Below are positions 1 through 8,405 of a DNA stretch of 53,143 nt, piece by piece (within the stretch, counting starts at the first letter, position 1; each line of letters starts with the position of its first letter). The position numbers were made by a program, and so were the translations under genes. Origin of the DNA: an uncultured Acetobacteraceae bacterium (lineage in GTDB: Bacteria; Pseudomonadota; Alphaproteobacteria; Acetobacterales; Acetobacteraceae); contig CAIRCM010000003.1 in assembly GCA_903877125.1 (NCBI GenBank), positions 1 through 53,143 on the forward strand. The letters are read 5' to 3'. Under the pieces are notes generated by a model, which did no database searches, was not told the DNA's origin, and saw only the letters and a program-made list of their open reading frames with translations.

Positions 1-2
1 AG

Positions 3-2288
3 GTGATCCCCCGCTTCACCGCCTCGGTGAACTCCCCCCTGGTGATCGACAGCACCGAAACCCCGGTGCTCGAAGCCGCGCTCAAACTCCACGGCGGCAA
101 GGCCATCATCAACTCCATCAACTTCGAGGACGGAGAACGCGCCGCCGCCGATCGCATGACTCTCGCCCGCCGCTTCGGCGCCGCGGTGATCGCCCTCACC
201 ATCGACGAAAAGGGCATGGCCAAAACCGCCCGGGAGAAGCTCGACGTCGCCGCCCGCCTGGTTGATTTCGCCTGCACCCAGCACGGCCTCCCGCAATCCG
301 ACCTGATGATCGACCCGCTGACCTTCACCATCGCCACCGGCAACGAGGACGACCGCAAGCTCGGCGAATGGACGCTCGACGGCATTCGCATGATCCGCGA
401 TCGCTTCCCCGATGTGCAGATCGTGCTGGGCCTCTCCAACATCTCCTTCGGCCTCAACCCCGCCGCTCGCGCTGTGCTGAACTCCGTCTTCCTCGATCAC
501 GCCGTCCGCGCCGGGATGACCGGGGCCATCGTCCACGTCTCGAAAATCCGCCCCCTCCACCAGATCGCCGCCGAAGAGGTGCAGGTCTGCGAAGACCTCA
601 TCTTCGATCGCCGCCGCGAGGGCTACGACCCCCTGCAACGCCTGCTCGAACTCTTCGCCGACCGCAAAGCCGCCGACGCGGTGAAGAAAAAGCGCGCCGA
701 GACCGTCGAGGGCCGCCTCAAGGACCGCATCGTCGACGGCGACCGCAAGGGCCTCGCCGACGAGCTCGACGAGGCGCTGAAAACCCATGCCCCTCTCGCC
801 ATCATCAACGACATCCTGCTCGACGGCATGAAGGTCGTCGGCGAGCTGTTCGGCGCCGGCAAAATGCAGCTCCCCTTCGTGCTGCAATCCGCCGAGACCA
901 TGAAGGCCGCCGTCGCCCATCTCGAACCCCTCATGGAGCGCGTCGAGGGCCAGGAACGCGGCACCATCGTGCTCGCCACCGTCCGCGGCGACGTGCATGA
1001 CATCGGCAAGAACCTGGTCGACATCATCCTCACCAATAACGGCTACCGGGTGATCAATCTCGGCATCAAGGTCCCACTGGCCGATATGCTCACCGCCGTG
1101 CGCGAGCACCGGGCCCACGCCATCGGCATGTCCGGCCTGCTGGTGAAATCCACCGTGGTGATGCGCGAGAATCTTGAGGAAATGTCCCGTCAGGGCCTCG
1201 ATGTTCCCGTGCTGCTCGGCGGCGCCGCGCTCACCCGCAACTACGTCGAGGATGCGTGCGTGGAGGCCTATGGCTCGGGCCGCGTCGCCTATGCTCGCGA
1301 TGCCTTCGACGGCCTGCACCTGATGGACCGCATCACCGGCAACGGCTTCGACGACTACCTCGCCGCGATCCAGGCCAAGCGCGCCGGCAAGGCCCGCAAC
1401 ACCACCCGCACCCTCGGCCAAGCCGACGCCAAAGCGTTCCAACCCGTCGATGTCCTCACCGTCCAGGCCCGTCGCCGCCGCCTGACCAGCGATATCCCGC
1501 CGGTGGAACCGCCCTTCTGGGGCCCGCGCATCATCGAAGCCCCGCCGAAAGCCATCGTTCCCTTCGTCAACGAGCGCAGCCTGTACCAATTCCAATGGGG
1601 CTTCCGGAAACAGGGACGCACGCTCGAAGATTTTCTCGGCTGGGCGAAGCAGGAACTGCGCCCGGTCATGCGCCGCATGCTGACCTTGTGCGAGGAACAG
1701 GACATCCTCAAACCCCAGGCCGCCTATGGCTACTGGAAGGCCGCCGGCCAGGGCAACGACCTGATCATCTTCGACGAGGACGGCCAAACCGAACTCGCCC
1801 GCTTCGCCCTGCCCCGCCAGCCGAAGGAGGACGGAGAATGCATCGCCGACTTCTTCCGGGATGTGGACGACGCACAACGCGATGTGATCGGCCTTCAGGT
1901 CGTCACCGTCGGCCAAAAAGCCTCCGATGTCGCTCGGGTATGGTTCGAGGAGAACCGCTACCAGGATTACCTCTACCTGCACGGCCTGTCGGTCGAAATG
2001 GCCGAGGCAATGGCCGAGTACACCCACAAGCGTATCCGAGCGGAACTTGGATTCGCGGCCGAGGACGACCGCGACATGGACAGGATGTTAAGCCAGGGTT
2101 ACCGCGGCAGCCGCTACTCGTTCGGCTACCCGGCCTGCCCACGCCTCGAAGATCAAGCACTTATCTTGAAGTTACTAAAGGCCGAACGGATCGGCGTGGA
2201 TCTGTCGGACGAATTTCAGCTTCATCCTGAACAATCGACAAGTGCTGTCGTGGTTTTGAACCCACGTGCCAAGTACTTCTCGGTTTAA
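3..2288 (+). CDS. metH: Cobalamin-dependent methionine synthase, C-terminal part (5' end outside window)
   Basis: Transfers the methyl group of 5-methyltetrahydrofolate to homocysteine via cobalamin, making methionine in the cytoplasm. The 761 visible residues start inside the pterin-binding TIM barrel (about 1-215, with INSINFEDGE), followed by the four-helix B12 cap (about 230-310). Next comes the B12-binding Rossmann domain with the DVHDIGKN motif, whose cobalt-ligating His is near residue 332, and the C-terminal AdoMet reactivation domain (about 490-761). The N-terminal homocysteine-binding domain is absent only because the window begins within the gene; the first codon read here (GTG at 3) is internal. 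The last 65 or so codons contain TTA and other AT-ending codons that are rare in the rest of the gene. Family assignment is certain. Confidence 0.96.
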   Translation: MIPRFTASVNSPLVIDSTETPVLEAALKLHGGKAIINSINFEDGERAAADRMTLARRFGAAVIALTIDEKGMAKTAREKLDVAARLVDFACTQHGLPQSDLMIDPLTFTIATGNEDDRKLGEWTLDGIRMIRDRFPDVQIVLGLSNISFGLNPAARAVLNSVFLDHAVRAGMTGAIVHVSKIRPLHQIAAEEVQVCEDLIFDRRREGYDPLQRLLELFADRKAADAVKKKRAETVEGRLKDRIVDGDRKGLADELDEALKTHAPLAIINDILLDGMKVVGELFGAGKMQLPFVLQSAETMKAAVAHLEPLMERVEGQERGTIVLATVRGDVHDIGKNLVDIILTNNGYRVINLGIKVPLADMLTAVREHRAHAIGMSGLLVKSTVVMRENLEEMSRQGLDVPVLLGGAALTRNYVEDACVEAYGSGRVAYARDAFDGLHLMDRITGNGFDDYLAAIQAKRAGKARNTTRTLGQADAKAFQPVDVLTVQARRRRLTSDIPPVEPPFWGPRIIEAPPKAIVPFVNERSLYQFQWGFRKQGRTLEDFLGWAKQELRPVMRRMLTLCEEQDILKPQAAYGYWKAAGQGNDLIIFDEDGQTELARFALPRQPKEDGECIADFFRDVDDAQRDVIGLQVVTVGQKASDVARVWFEENRYQDYLYLHGLSVEMAEAMAEYTHKRIRAELGFAAEDDRDMDRMLSQGYRGSRYSFGYPACPRLEDQALILKLLKAERIGVDLSDEFQLHPEQSTSAVVVLNPRAKYFSV

Positions 2289-2360
2289 TCGAAAGCAGGC
2301 TTCCCATCCCGCGCCGAAGCGCTATGTCTCCGCCACCGTTCACAACGAGGCTACCCAACC

Positions 2361-2789
2361 ATGACGATTCGCCGGCCCCTGACCCTGACCATCGCGTTCG
2401 CGAGCGTCGGCGTAATGCTGCAAGCCTGCGCGCCCACGCCGTCCGGTCCGTCCGTCCGTTTGTTCCATTCCGACTTCCAGGGCATCGCCAAGACCTGCGC
2501 GACACCGAAGGCCGATATGATCCCCGGCAAGGCCGTCGATGTATCCATGCGGGTCAGCAGCGACGCCGGCTGGTGCGGGCTGACGGTCAACAACGGCGGC
2601 CGTCCGTTCGATACGGAACTGCTGACCGCGCGCCCGGCGCACGGCAAGATCTATGCACACATCGTCGGCAACGACACGCGCATCGACTACACCCCGGACG
2701 CCGGCTTCGTCGGGACTGACACCTTCACGGTGAAGCTGCTGCCGGGGAACGCCGTCGTCAATGTGGCGGTCACCGCCGTCGCGCACTGA
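2361..2789 (+). CDS. Small predicted outer-membrane lipoprotein with Ig/cadherin-like fold
   Basis: 142 residues. A positively charged N-terminus and hydrophobic stretch lead to the lipobox LQAC, giving a lipidated Cys23; the +2 residue is Ala, not Asp, so outer-membrane sorting is expected. The C-terminal half has the pattern IDYTPDAGFVGTDTFTVK, typical of bacterial Ig-like or cadherin-like beta-sandwich repeats used in surface proteins. ATG at 2361 is preceded by a GAGG about 10 bases upstream. It stands alone 72 bp after metH, in the same direction, and is followed by hairpins and a dispersed repeat. No specific function can be assigned. Confidence 0.72.
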   Translation: MTIRRPLTLTIAFASVGVMLQACAPTPSGPSVRLFHSDFQGIAKTCATPKADMIPGKAVDVSMRVSSDAGWCGLTVNNGGRPFDTELLTARPAHGKIYAHIVGNDTRIDYTPDAGFVGTDTFTVKLLPGNAVVNVAVTAVAH

Positions 2790-2795
2790 CCCTGG

Positions 2796-2845
2796 GCCGG
2801 GATCCCGGCTCTCTCGACGTCATGGCCCGGCGCAGTCCGGGCCAT
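2796..2845 (+). terminator. Two hairpins after the lipoprotein gene, candidate terminator
   Basis: A perfect 14-base palindrome GCCGGGATCCCGGC (2796-2809) is followed by a 9-bp perfect stem ATGGCCCGG / CCGGGCCAT (2822-2830 with 2837-2845, loop of 6). No long T run follows, so intrinsic termination is only plausible; the structures could also stabilise the 3' end of the lipoprotein mRNA. Confidence 0.4.
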
Positions 2846-2848
2846 TCA

Positions 2849-2947
2849 TAGACCACGACAGGATCGGGTTGACCCTATCGTGATCTATAAATCCTTGTTT
2901 ATCGCGTGATTCACGCCGCCGTGTGGTTCCGCCTCTGGCGATCACGC
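2849..2947 (+). repeat. Dispersed REP-like repeat, copy 1 (long form)
   Basis: The core 44 bp lies at 2904-2947: it begins GCGTGAT, ends ATCACGC (inverted ends), and contains the small palindromes GCGTGATTCACGC and GTGG-TT-CCGC. It is preceded by an imperfect hairpin (TAGACCACGA... with ...TCGTGATCTA, 2849-2888). The segment from TTGACCCTATC to the core end is shared nearly base for base with copy 2 at 8735-8814. It sits in the gap between the lipoprotein gene (+) and a convergent small gene (-). Other copies are at 8771-8814, 42851-42885 and 53101-53143. Confidence 0.85.
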
Positions 2948-3007
2948 TTTTACGGCAGGTGCGCGATGCGGCGGGCAACCCCGAAGGGTCGCGCGCCGCA
3001 TTCGGTA

Positions 3008-3502
3008 TCAGCGATGCGCCGCCGGCCGCGGTGCGGCCTTGGGCGCGGTCCCGGGGCAGGCCTGCGCCGATGCCGGGATCAGGTCTTTGGCCGCCGCGTA
3101 TTCCGGCAGATCGTTGCCGGACGGCAATGCCATGACCTCGTTGAACATCAAACCGTCATGCGCGCAAAAATCGCTGCCCTGGCGGCTGGAATCGCCGGAC
3201 ATCGCATTCGTGAGGTCCGTCACGTACTGATCGTGCTCGAACTGCCCGCGCGCGCCGTAGCGCTTCTTGAACCACGCCGTCAGCGCCTGATCGTTCGCCA
3301 GCAGCGTGGCCTTGTACTTGCCCACGAAGGCCGAATAGGCGGCGTCGTTGGGGCAACCGGTCGCCAAAACAACGAAATGACTGCGTAACGCCTGAACCTC
3401 GAAAAGCGCCTGATCGGCGGGAGAGGCGCATTGCGTCACGGCCAGGGCGGGTTGGGCGGCGAAAGCGCCAAGAATCGCGAGAGTCGGAAGAAGACGGCGC
3501 AT
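3008..3502 (-). CDS. Secreted small protein of unknown function, signal peptide and four Cys
   Basis: 164 residues from ATG at 3502. This start is chosen because it gives a clean signal peptide (MRRLLPTLAILGAFAAQPALA, cleavage after residue 21); an upstream in-frame ATG at 3673 would bury the signal inside the protein. The mature part has four cysteines (near 25, 50, 110 and 148), suggesting two disulfides in the periplasm, and an Ala/Pro-rich tail. I do not recognise a named family. It is divergent from the neighbouring MFS gene and shares a promoter region of about 150 bp with it. Confidence 0.65.
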   Translation of the reverse strand: MRRLLPTLAILGAFAAQPALAVTQCASPADQALFEVQALRSHFVVLATGCPNDAAYSAFVGKYKATLLANDQALTAWFKKRYGARGQFEHDQYVTDLTNAMSGDSSRQGSDFCAHDGLMFNEVMALPSGNDLPEYAAAKDLIPASAQACPGTAPKAAPRPAAHR

Positions 3503-3654
3503 TGGGCACTCCGGATGGTGAAGGTGCGGAGGGGTAGCGCACACCGCCGCGCCGTCACAAGGGTTTCCGGTTGAAAAAAGCACCTTGGGTGAAAGCACAA
3601 TTGCCGCTAGACGTCGCCGCAAGCAAACAAGCAGACCGCAGGGGGGATTTGAAT

Positions 3655-4911
3655 TTGACCGATCCGTCGACACCGCCGCCGAAAGGCCGGTGGACCCAGC
3701 TGTGCCTGGGCGTATTGAGCATGATCCTCATCGCCAATCTCCAGTACGCCTGGACATTGTTCGTCGATCCCATGGATCGGACCCACCATTGGGGCCGCGC
3801 CGGAATCCAGCTCGCATTCAGCATTTTCGTCGCGACTGAGACTTGGCTGACGCCCTTCGCCGGTGCGTTCGTCGACCGGCTTGGCCCGCTCCGCGGCCCC
3901 CGAATCACCGTTGCGTTCGGTGGCGTGCTGGTTGCGATCGGCTGGATCCTGAACGCGTACGCCAATTCGCTCTTCTGGCTCTATATCGGATCGGCCATCA
4001 CCGGCACTGGCGGCGGCGCCATCTACGCCACCTGCGTCGGCAGCGCGGTCAAATGGTTCCCCGACCGCCGGGGCCTCGCCGTCGGCCTGACCGCCGCCGG
4101 CTTCGGCGCCGGCGCCGCGCTGACGATCCTGCCGATCAGTTGGACGATCGCCGCCTACGGCTACGAGTGAGCTTTTCTCTGGTTCGGCATCGGACAAGGC
4201 GCGATCCTGCTCCTCGTGTCCCAGTTGCTGCGCGGCCCCACAGCCGCCGACGTTCTGCCCAAAATTCCGTCCAACGCCGTCGCGCAATCGTCCCGCAGCT
4301 TCACGCCCGGACAGGTCCTCGCCTCCCCCGTTTTCTGGCTGATGTACGTCATGTTCGTCGCGATCTCCGCCAGCGGTCTCATGGCCACCGCGCAACTGGC
4401 GCCCATCGCCAAGGACTTCGGCATCGACAAGACCGTGCTTTTCCTCGGCGCCAGCCTGCTCAACGTCGCCTTGATCGTCGACAGCGTCCTCAACGGTCTG
4501 GCGCGGCCCTTCTTCGGTGCGGTCTCCGACAAGATCGGCCGAGAAGCCACGATGGCCATTGCCTTCGCCATTGGCGCGGCCAGCTATGGGCTGCTGGCAC
4601 AATTCGGCAGCTCGCCATGGTCGTTCGTACTCCTGGGCGGACTGATCTTCTTCACCTGGGGGGAGATTTTCTCCCTTTTCCCGTCCACTTGCACCGATAC
4701 CTTCGGCCCGAAATACGCGACCACCAACGCGGCCCTGCTCTACACCGCCAAGGGCACTTCGGCGTTTCTGGTGCCGCTGGCCAATGTGCTCAAGAACGGC
4801 ACCGGTGGCTGGGGGGCGGTATTCATGATAGCCGCCGCGGCCAACCTCATCGTGGTGGCGCTCGCGCTCTTCGCGCTGAAACCGCTGCGCACCCGTCTTA
4901 TGCGCGGATAA
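3655..4911 (+). pseudogene. OxlT-type oxalate/formate MFS antiporter interrupted by in-frame TGA
   Basis: A 12-helix major facilitator protein of the oxalate/formate antiporter group, recognised by IANLQYAWTLFVDPMD in helix 1, TWGEIFSLFPSTCTDTFG and the lysine-bearing YTAKGTSAF helix. A TGA at 4168-4170 splits it: the upstream half reads to YGYE and the downstream half continues in the same frame (AFLWFGIGQG), with a GTG at 4216 as the first possible restart. No base is missing, so one substitution explains it: a real nonsense mutation, a sequence error, or much less likely readthrough. The start is probably TTG 3655, behind a strong AGGGGGG; TTG 3571 and GTG 3589 are weaker options. No oxalate-degrading genes are nearby. 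Confidence 0.75.
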
Positions 4912-4950
4912 GGTTTCCGCCATCGTTCCAGGTCTGCTAGACGCCCGCAC

Positions 4951-5838
4951 ATGAGCCGCGGCGAACGCTTCGCGCTTGGCAGCATCGCCTTGGGCTGTCT
5001 GGTGCTAGGACTGAAGGGGGCTGCCTGGTGGCTCACCGGCAGTGCGGCACTGTACTCGGACGCCCTTGAAAGCACCGTCAACGTCGCCGCCGGCGTCGTC
5101 GCCCTCATCGCCCTTCGCTTCGCCGCGATGCCGGCCGACGCCAACCACCCCTACGGACACGACAAGGCCGAATTCTTCGCCGCGGTGATCGAGGGCGTGA
5201 TGATCGTCGTCGCCGCCTTATCGATCTTCGCGCATGCCTGGGACATCTGGCGCGCCCCTCACCCGCTCGCCTGGCCGATCCAGGGCCTGATCCTGAACGC
5301 TGTCGCGACCCTGATCAACGGCGGCTGGTCGCTGGTGCTGGGCGTGGTCGGCAAGCGCATCCGCTCCCCCGCGTTGGTGGCGGATGGCCGGCATTTGATG
5401 GCGGACGTGGTGACCTCGCTGGGCATCGCAGCCGGTCTCGCGGTATCGATCCTCTCGGGCGTTCTCATTTTGGACCCGGTCATCGCCGGACTGACCGGTC
5501 TCTATGTGCTGTGGTCGGGGATGCACATGATCTCCGGCTCGGTCGGCGGTCTGATGGATGCCGCGCCCGAACCCGCGGTGCTCGCCCGCATCCGCGAAAT
5601 CGTCGCCGAAGCCGCCGCCGGAGCCATCGAGGCCCATGACCTGCGCACCCGCAGCGCCGGCCGGCTGACCTTCCTGCAATTCGACCTTGTGGTCCCCGGC
5701 ATGATGACAGTCGCGGACTCGCACGAAATCTGCGACCGGATCGAGGAAAAACTCCGCGCCGAAATGCAGCATCTGGTCGTCACGATCCACGTCGAACCGG
5801 AGGAGAAAGCCCACCAGCGCGGCGTCCTGGTGCTGTGA
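4951..5838 (+). CDS. Cation diffusion facilitator metal exporter
   Basis: 295 residues. Inner-membrane proton-driven exporter of divalent metals (Zn, Fe, Co or Mn) of the CDF family. Visible marks are the first-helix metal region LYSDALESTVN, the family motif HPYGHDKAEFF (about 66-76), the second metal site HLMAD (an HxxxD motif near residues 149-153), and a cytoplasmic C-terminal domain ending in VTIHVEPEE. The first site is DxxxS, not the HxxxD/DxxxD of zinc-specific members, so specificity cannot be read. Its stop overlaps the start of the binding-protein gene by 4 bases (GTGA), so metal export and the following importer genes are co-transcribed. Confidence 0.9.
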   Translation: MSRGERFALGSIALGCLVLGLKGAAWWLTGSAALYSDALESTVNVAAGVVALIALRFAAMPADANHPYGHDKAEFFAAVIEGVMIVVAALSIFAHAWDIWRAPHPLAWPIQGLILNAVATLINGGWSLVLGVVGKRIRSPALVADGRHLMADVVTSLGIAAGLAVSILSGVLILDPVIAGLTGLYVLWSGMHMISGSVGGLMDAAPEPAVLARIREIVAEAAAGAIEAHDLRTRSAGRLTFLQFDLVVPGMMTVADSHEICDRIEEKLRAEMQHLVVTIHVEPEEKAHQRGVLVL

Positions 5839-6596
5839 TTCGCGCATCGGCGCTTCTCCTGCTGCTCCTCCTGGCCATAACCCCGGCTGGTGCCGCCGAA
5901 CGGGTGGTGTCCCTGAACCTCTGCACCGACCAGTTCGCGGTCCTCCTGGCCCCCGACAAAATCGTCGCCCTGTCGCAACTGTCCCGCGACCCAACCCTCT
6001 CCTTCGTCGCTCCCCAGGCCGTCCGCATCCCCCAAGTCCGCGCATCGGCCGAGGCCGTGCTCGCTTTGCACCCCGACCTCGTGCTCGCCGCCAGCTACGG
6101 CGCCCAGACCACCCTGACGCAGCTGGAACAGCGATCCATCCGCATCGAGCGTTTCGACTTGCCAGGCGACTTTCCCGGCATCGCCCGCCTGACCCGCGAC
6201 ATCGCGGCCGCGCTGGGCGCGCCCGAACGCGCCGACCCGCTTATCGCGGCGATGGACGCGACCTTGGCCGCGGTGCGCCAGCCGTCGCACCCCGTCACCG
6301 CGATCGCCTGGGAACCGCGAGGCTACACCGCCAGCGCCGACAGTCTGATGGGCGCCGTCCTGCGTGCCGCCGGCCTGACCAACGCCGCGACCGGCGACCG
6401 AATGGGGACCGAGGCCCTTCTGCATCGCAGACCCGACGTGCTGATCGTGCCCGACACGCCGGCCTTCCCCTCCTTGGCGACGGAGATGCTGCGGGCACCC
6501 GCACTCGCGGGCATCGCCCAACGCACGATCCCCCCCGCGCTGACGCTCTGCGCCGGACCGTTCACCGCGAGAGCTGTCGTGCTACTGGCGCCATGA
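5835..6596 (+). CDS. Periplasmic binding protein of BtuF/FecB type (cobalamin or iron-chelate importer)
   Basis: 253 residues from GTG 5835, which overlaps the CDF stop. A signal peptide (LLLLLLLAITPAGAAE, cleavage near 21) leads to a class III binding-protein fold: RVVSLNLCTDQFAVLL, then LHPDLVLAASYG at the first lobe and RRPDVLIVPD in the second. This family captures corrinoids or ferric siderophores for ABC import. No cobalamin riboswitch is visible upstream, so the ligand is open. The product is short but complete. The stop overlaps the permease ATG (ATGA). Confidence 0.82.
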   Translation: MIRASALLLLLLLAITPAGAAERVVSLNLCTDQFAVLLAPDKIVALSQLSRDPTLSFVAPQAVRIPQVRASAEAVLALHPDLVLAASYGAQTTLTQLEQRSIRIERFDLPGDFPGIARLTRDIAAALGAPERADPLIAAMDATLAAVRQPSHPVTAIAWEPRGYTASADSLMGAVLRAAGLTNAATGDRMGTEALLHRRPDVLIVPDTPAFPSLATEMLRAPALAGIAQRTIPPALTLCAGPFTARAVVLLAP

Positions 6597-7522
6597 CGTT
6601 CCGCCTGATGCTCCTGTTGGTCGTGCTGACGGCCGTATCGCTCCTGATCGGCGACGGCACGCTGGCACTGCCGGACCTGGCTATCCTGACGGAAATCCGA
6701 CTGCCCCGGACCTTGCTGGCACTGCTGATCGGCGGCGGCCTCGGCCTGAGCGGCGCGGTCCTGCAAGGGGCCCTGCGCAACCGCCTGGCGGACCCTGGCC
6801 TGCTGGGCATCACCGGCACCGCCGGCCTTGGTTCCGCAGTGATGTTCTACTGGGGCCTCGCCGCCGGCTTCGCACCCGCCCTCCCGTTGGGCGGCCTGGC
6901 TGGCGCCGGGGTCGGTGCCGCGCTGCTGCTGGGGTTTGCCGGCCGAGCACCGTCCGGCCCGTCGCTGATTCTGGCCGGGGTGGCGGTGTCGGCCATCGCC
7001 TCCGCCCTTCTCGCCCTGACCCTGAGCCTCGCCCCGAACCCCTTCGCCCTCGCCGAGATCACCTTCTGGCTGCTGGGTGGCCTCCAGGACCGCACCCTCT
7101 TCCACGTCGCCCTCGCCGCGCCTCCCATTCTGCTAGGCGTCGCCATCCTGCTGCGCCTGGGTCCGGGTCTGGATGCCCTCACGCTCGGCGAGGACACCGC
7201 CGCAAGCCTTGGCCAGCCCCCCGCCCGCACCTTGCGATGGGCATCCCTGGCCACCGCGCTCATCGCCGGCCCCGCCACCGCCGTCGCCGGGGGCATCGGC
7301 TTCGTCGGCCTCGCCGTCCCGCATCTGCTCCGCCCATTTCTGGGCGAGCGCCCGGGCGCTCTGCTCGCGGCATCGTTTCTCGGCGGCGCGGCGCTGCTGC
7401 TGCTCGCCGATATCGTCACCCGTCTCGCGCCCTTGGTGTTGCCGCAAGCGCCGCCATTGGGGGTCCTGACCGCCCTGATCGGCGCGCCCTATTTGATCGT
7501 GGTCGCGCGGCGGGGCGACTGA
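6593..7522 (+). CDS. FecCD/BtuC-family ABC permease
   Basis: 309 residues, almost wholly hydrophobic. Inner-membrane permease of the FecCD family that pairs with the upstream binding protein. Family marks are IRLPRTLLALLIGGGLGLSG, LQGALRNRLADPGLLGI, FWLLGGLQ and the ATPase-contact region GGIGFVGLAVPHLLRP near the end. It is slightly shorter than typical members (320-350). An ATPase gene normally follows, but only about 45 bases with ATPase-like coding remain here, so this transporter lacks its motor locally and is either non-functional or borrows an ATPase encoded elsewhere. Confidence 0.88.
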   Translation: MTFRLMLLLVVLTAVSLLIGDGTLALPDLAILTEIRLPRTLLALLIGGGLGLSGAVLQGALRNRLADPGLLGITGTAGLGSAVMFYWGLAAGFAPALPLGGLAGAGVGAALLLGFAGRAPSGPSLILAGVAVSAIASALLALTLSLAPNPFALAEITFWLLGGLQDRTLFHVALAAPPILLGVAILLRLGPGLDALTLGEDTAASLGQPPARTLRWASLATALIAGPATAVAGGIGFVGLAVPHLLRPFLGERPGALLAASFLGGAALLLLADIVTRLAPLVLPQAPPLGVLTALIGAPYLIVVARRGD

Positions 7523-7627
7523 CGCTGGACGGACGCCCCTGCGTTTTGGAACCCGCCTTGCCATTTCCGGCCTGTCCCGAGGCCCGGGCCCGTTACCAGC
7601 CGCAGTCCCAACATTCACCGATGCAAA
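7523..7627 (+). pseudogene. Possible remnant of the missing ABC ATPase gene
   Basis: Directly after the permease stop, one frame reads LTLDGRPCVLEPALPFP, which resembles the first strand region of FecE/BtuD-type ATPases (LTLDG...VLDG..L.LP). It then diverges with no Walker A, Q-loop or signature motif, and it has no usable start codon. I infer the ATPase gene was deleted up to the edge of the decayed vapBC locus. The similarity is short and could be chance. Confidence 0.35.
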
Positions 7628-7931
7628 TCACCGGCTGTCCCACACCGAGAGCGGCACGACCATTTTAGCGATGGTCCGATCCGGGTGCGTCCGTATCGCG
7701 CGCACGAATGCGGCGTCTGCCGCTATGACCTTGTCCGCCCCCATCGCGGGCCTCCCATGGCAGCAGCAGTTTTCGTCTCACCTGCAGCCACAGACCGTTG
7801 CAGGCTTCGTTCAACCAGAAATCCGGAAGCAGAAGGTGCTCACCGCTCTGCGTCAATCGATCGGCAGCGGTGCTGTCGGGTTCCTTCAGGAACCACTTCA
7901 GACCAACCGATGCGTCGACCACCAACGCCAT
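7628..7931 (-). pseudogene. vapC-type PIN-domain toxin, internally deleted and frameshifted
   Basis: From ATG 7931 the product starts as a normal PIN toxin (MALVVDASVGLKWFLKEP, with the first catalytic Asp, and LPDFWLNEACNGLW with the second acidic site), then runs out of frame and stops at 7665. A second frame read from about 7730 to the stop at 7628 gives ADKVIAADAAFVRAIRTHP followed by KMVVPL, the C-terminal signature of the same family. The middle of the domain, about 40-50 residues including a catalytic acidic position, is missing between the two. The toxin is therefore dead. Its start lies one base after the end of the antitoxin reading frame, as in intact vapBC operons. Confidence 0.75.
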
Positions 7932-7932
7932 C

Positions 7933-8207
7933 TCAGGTATCCGGACCCGCCAGACTTTCCAACCGCTCGGCGCGTGATTCCGCCAACAACGCCGACCCGT
8001 CGGGCGACCCGCGGCCAGACGTCCGCTCCCGAAACGCTGCCAGACGAGCGAGAGCCTCTTGCCGGGTCAAACCCGCTCCTCACCGAGAAGGGCTGCCCGC
8101 AAAATCTCACGGTGCTCCGCTTCGGCTGAGCGGCCATGTTCGGCGGCACGAATGCGCAAACGCATTACGACCGCGTCGTCGAGGTTCCTGACGGTCAACG
8201 TCGCCAT
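7933..8207 (-). pseudogene. vapB/FitA-type antitoxin, frameshifted
   Basis: ATG 8207 opens a ribbon-helix-helix antitoxin (MATLTVRNLDDAVVMRLRI, then AAEHGRSAEAEHREILRAAL), but it hits a TGA at 8067 after 46 residues. The normal C-terminal toxin-binding tail is encoded in the adjacent frame (GLTRQEALARLAAFRERT, ending LESLAGPDT at the TGA 7935-7933), adjoining the vapC start. A one-base slip near 8070-8075 explains the break. The truncated product keeps its DNA-binding half and could still bind an operator, but not the toxin. Confidence 0.75.
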
Positions 8208-8405
8208 GGGTGCCATCCGCATCGCTGTCATTGCAGCGATCAGCAGCATCGCACGACCGGGCGTTCATTGAACACTGGAAAGTGGAACAGCAGATGAACG
8301 GTCACCAGAACATTCCTGTTGACCTTGCTCATCCACGGCTGCGATTGGTCTCCTTGGCAACATCCCGTGCCGGGTAGACCCGTCATGGCCTCACCGGAGC
8401 ACCCC

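Noticed and set aside
2904-2947. tRNA-like cloverleaf in the 44-bp repeat (GGTTCC loop)
   Set aside because: Too short, and no acceptor stem, anticodon arm or conserved T-loop set.
4168-4170. TGA as selenocysteine or programmed readthrough
   Set aside because: No SECIS-like hairpin that I can recognise, and the site is not a redox position in this transporter family.
3607-4950. 447-residue minus-strand open frame opposite the MFS gene
   Set aside because: Glu/Gly/Arg-rich shadow of a high-GC gene with no domain, and it covers real coding in the other strand.
8060-8080. Programmed frameshift in vapB
   Set aside because: No slippery heptamer, and the toxin downstream is also broken, so decay is the simpler reading.
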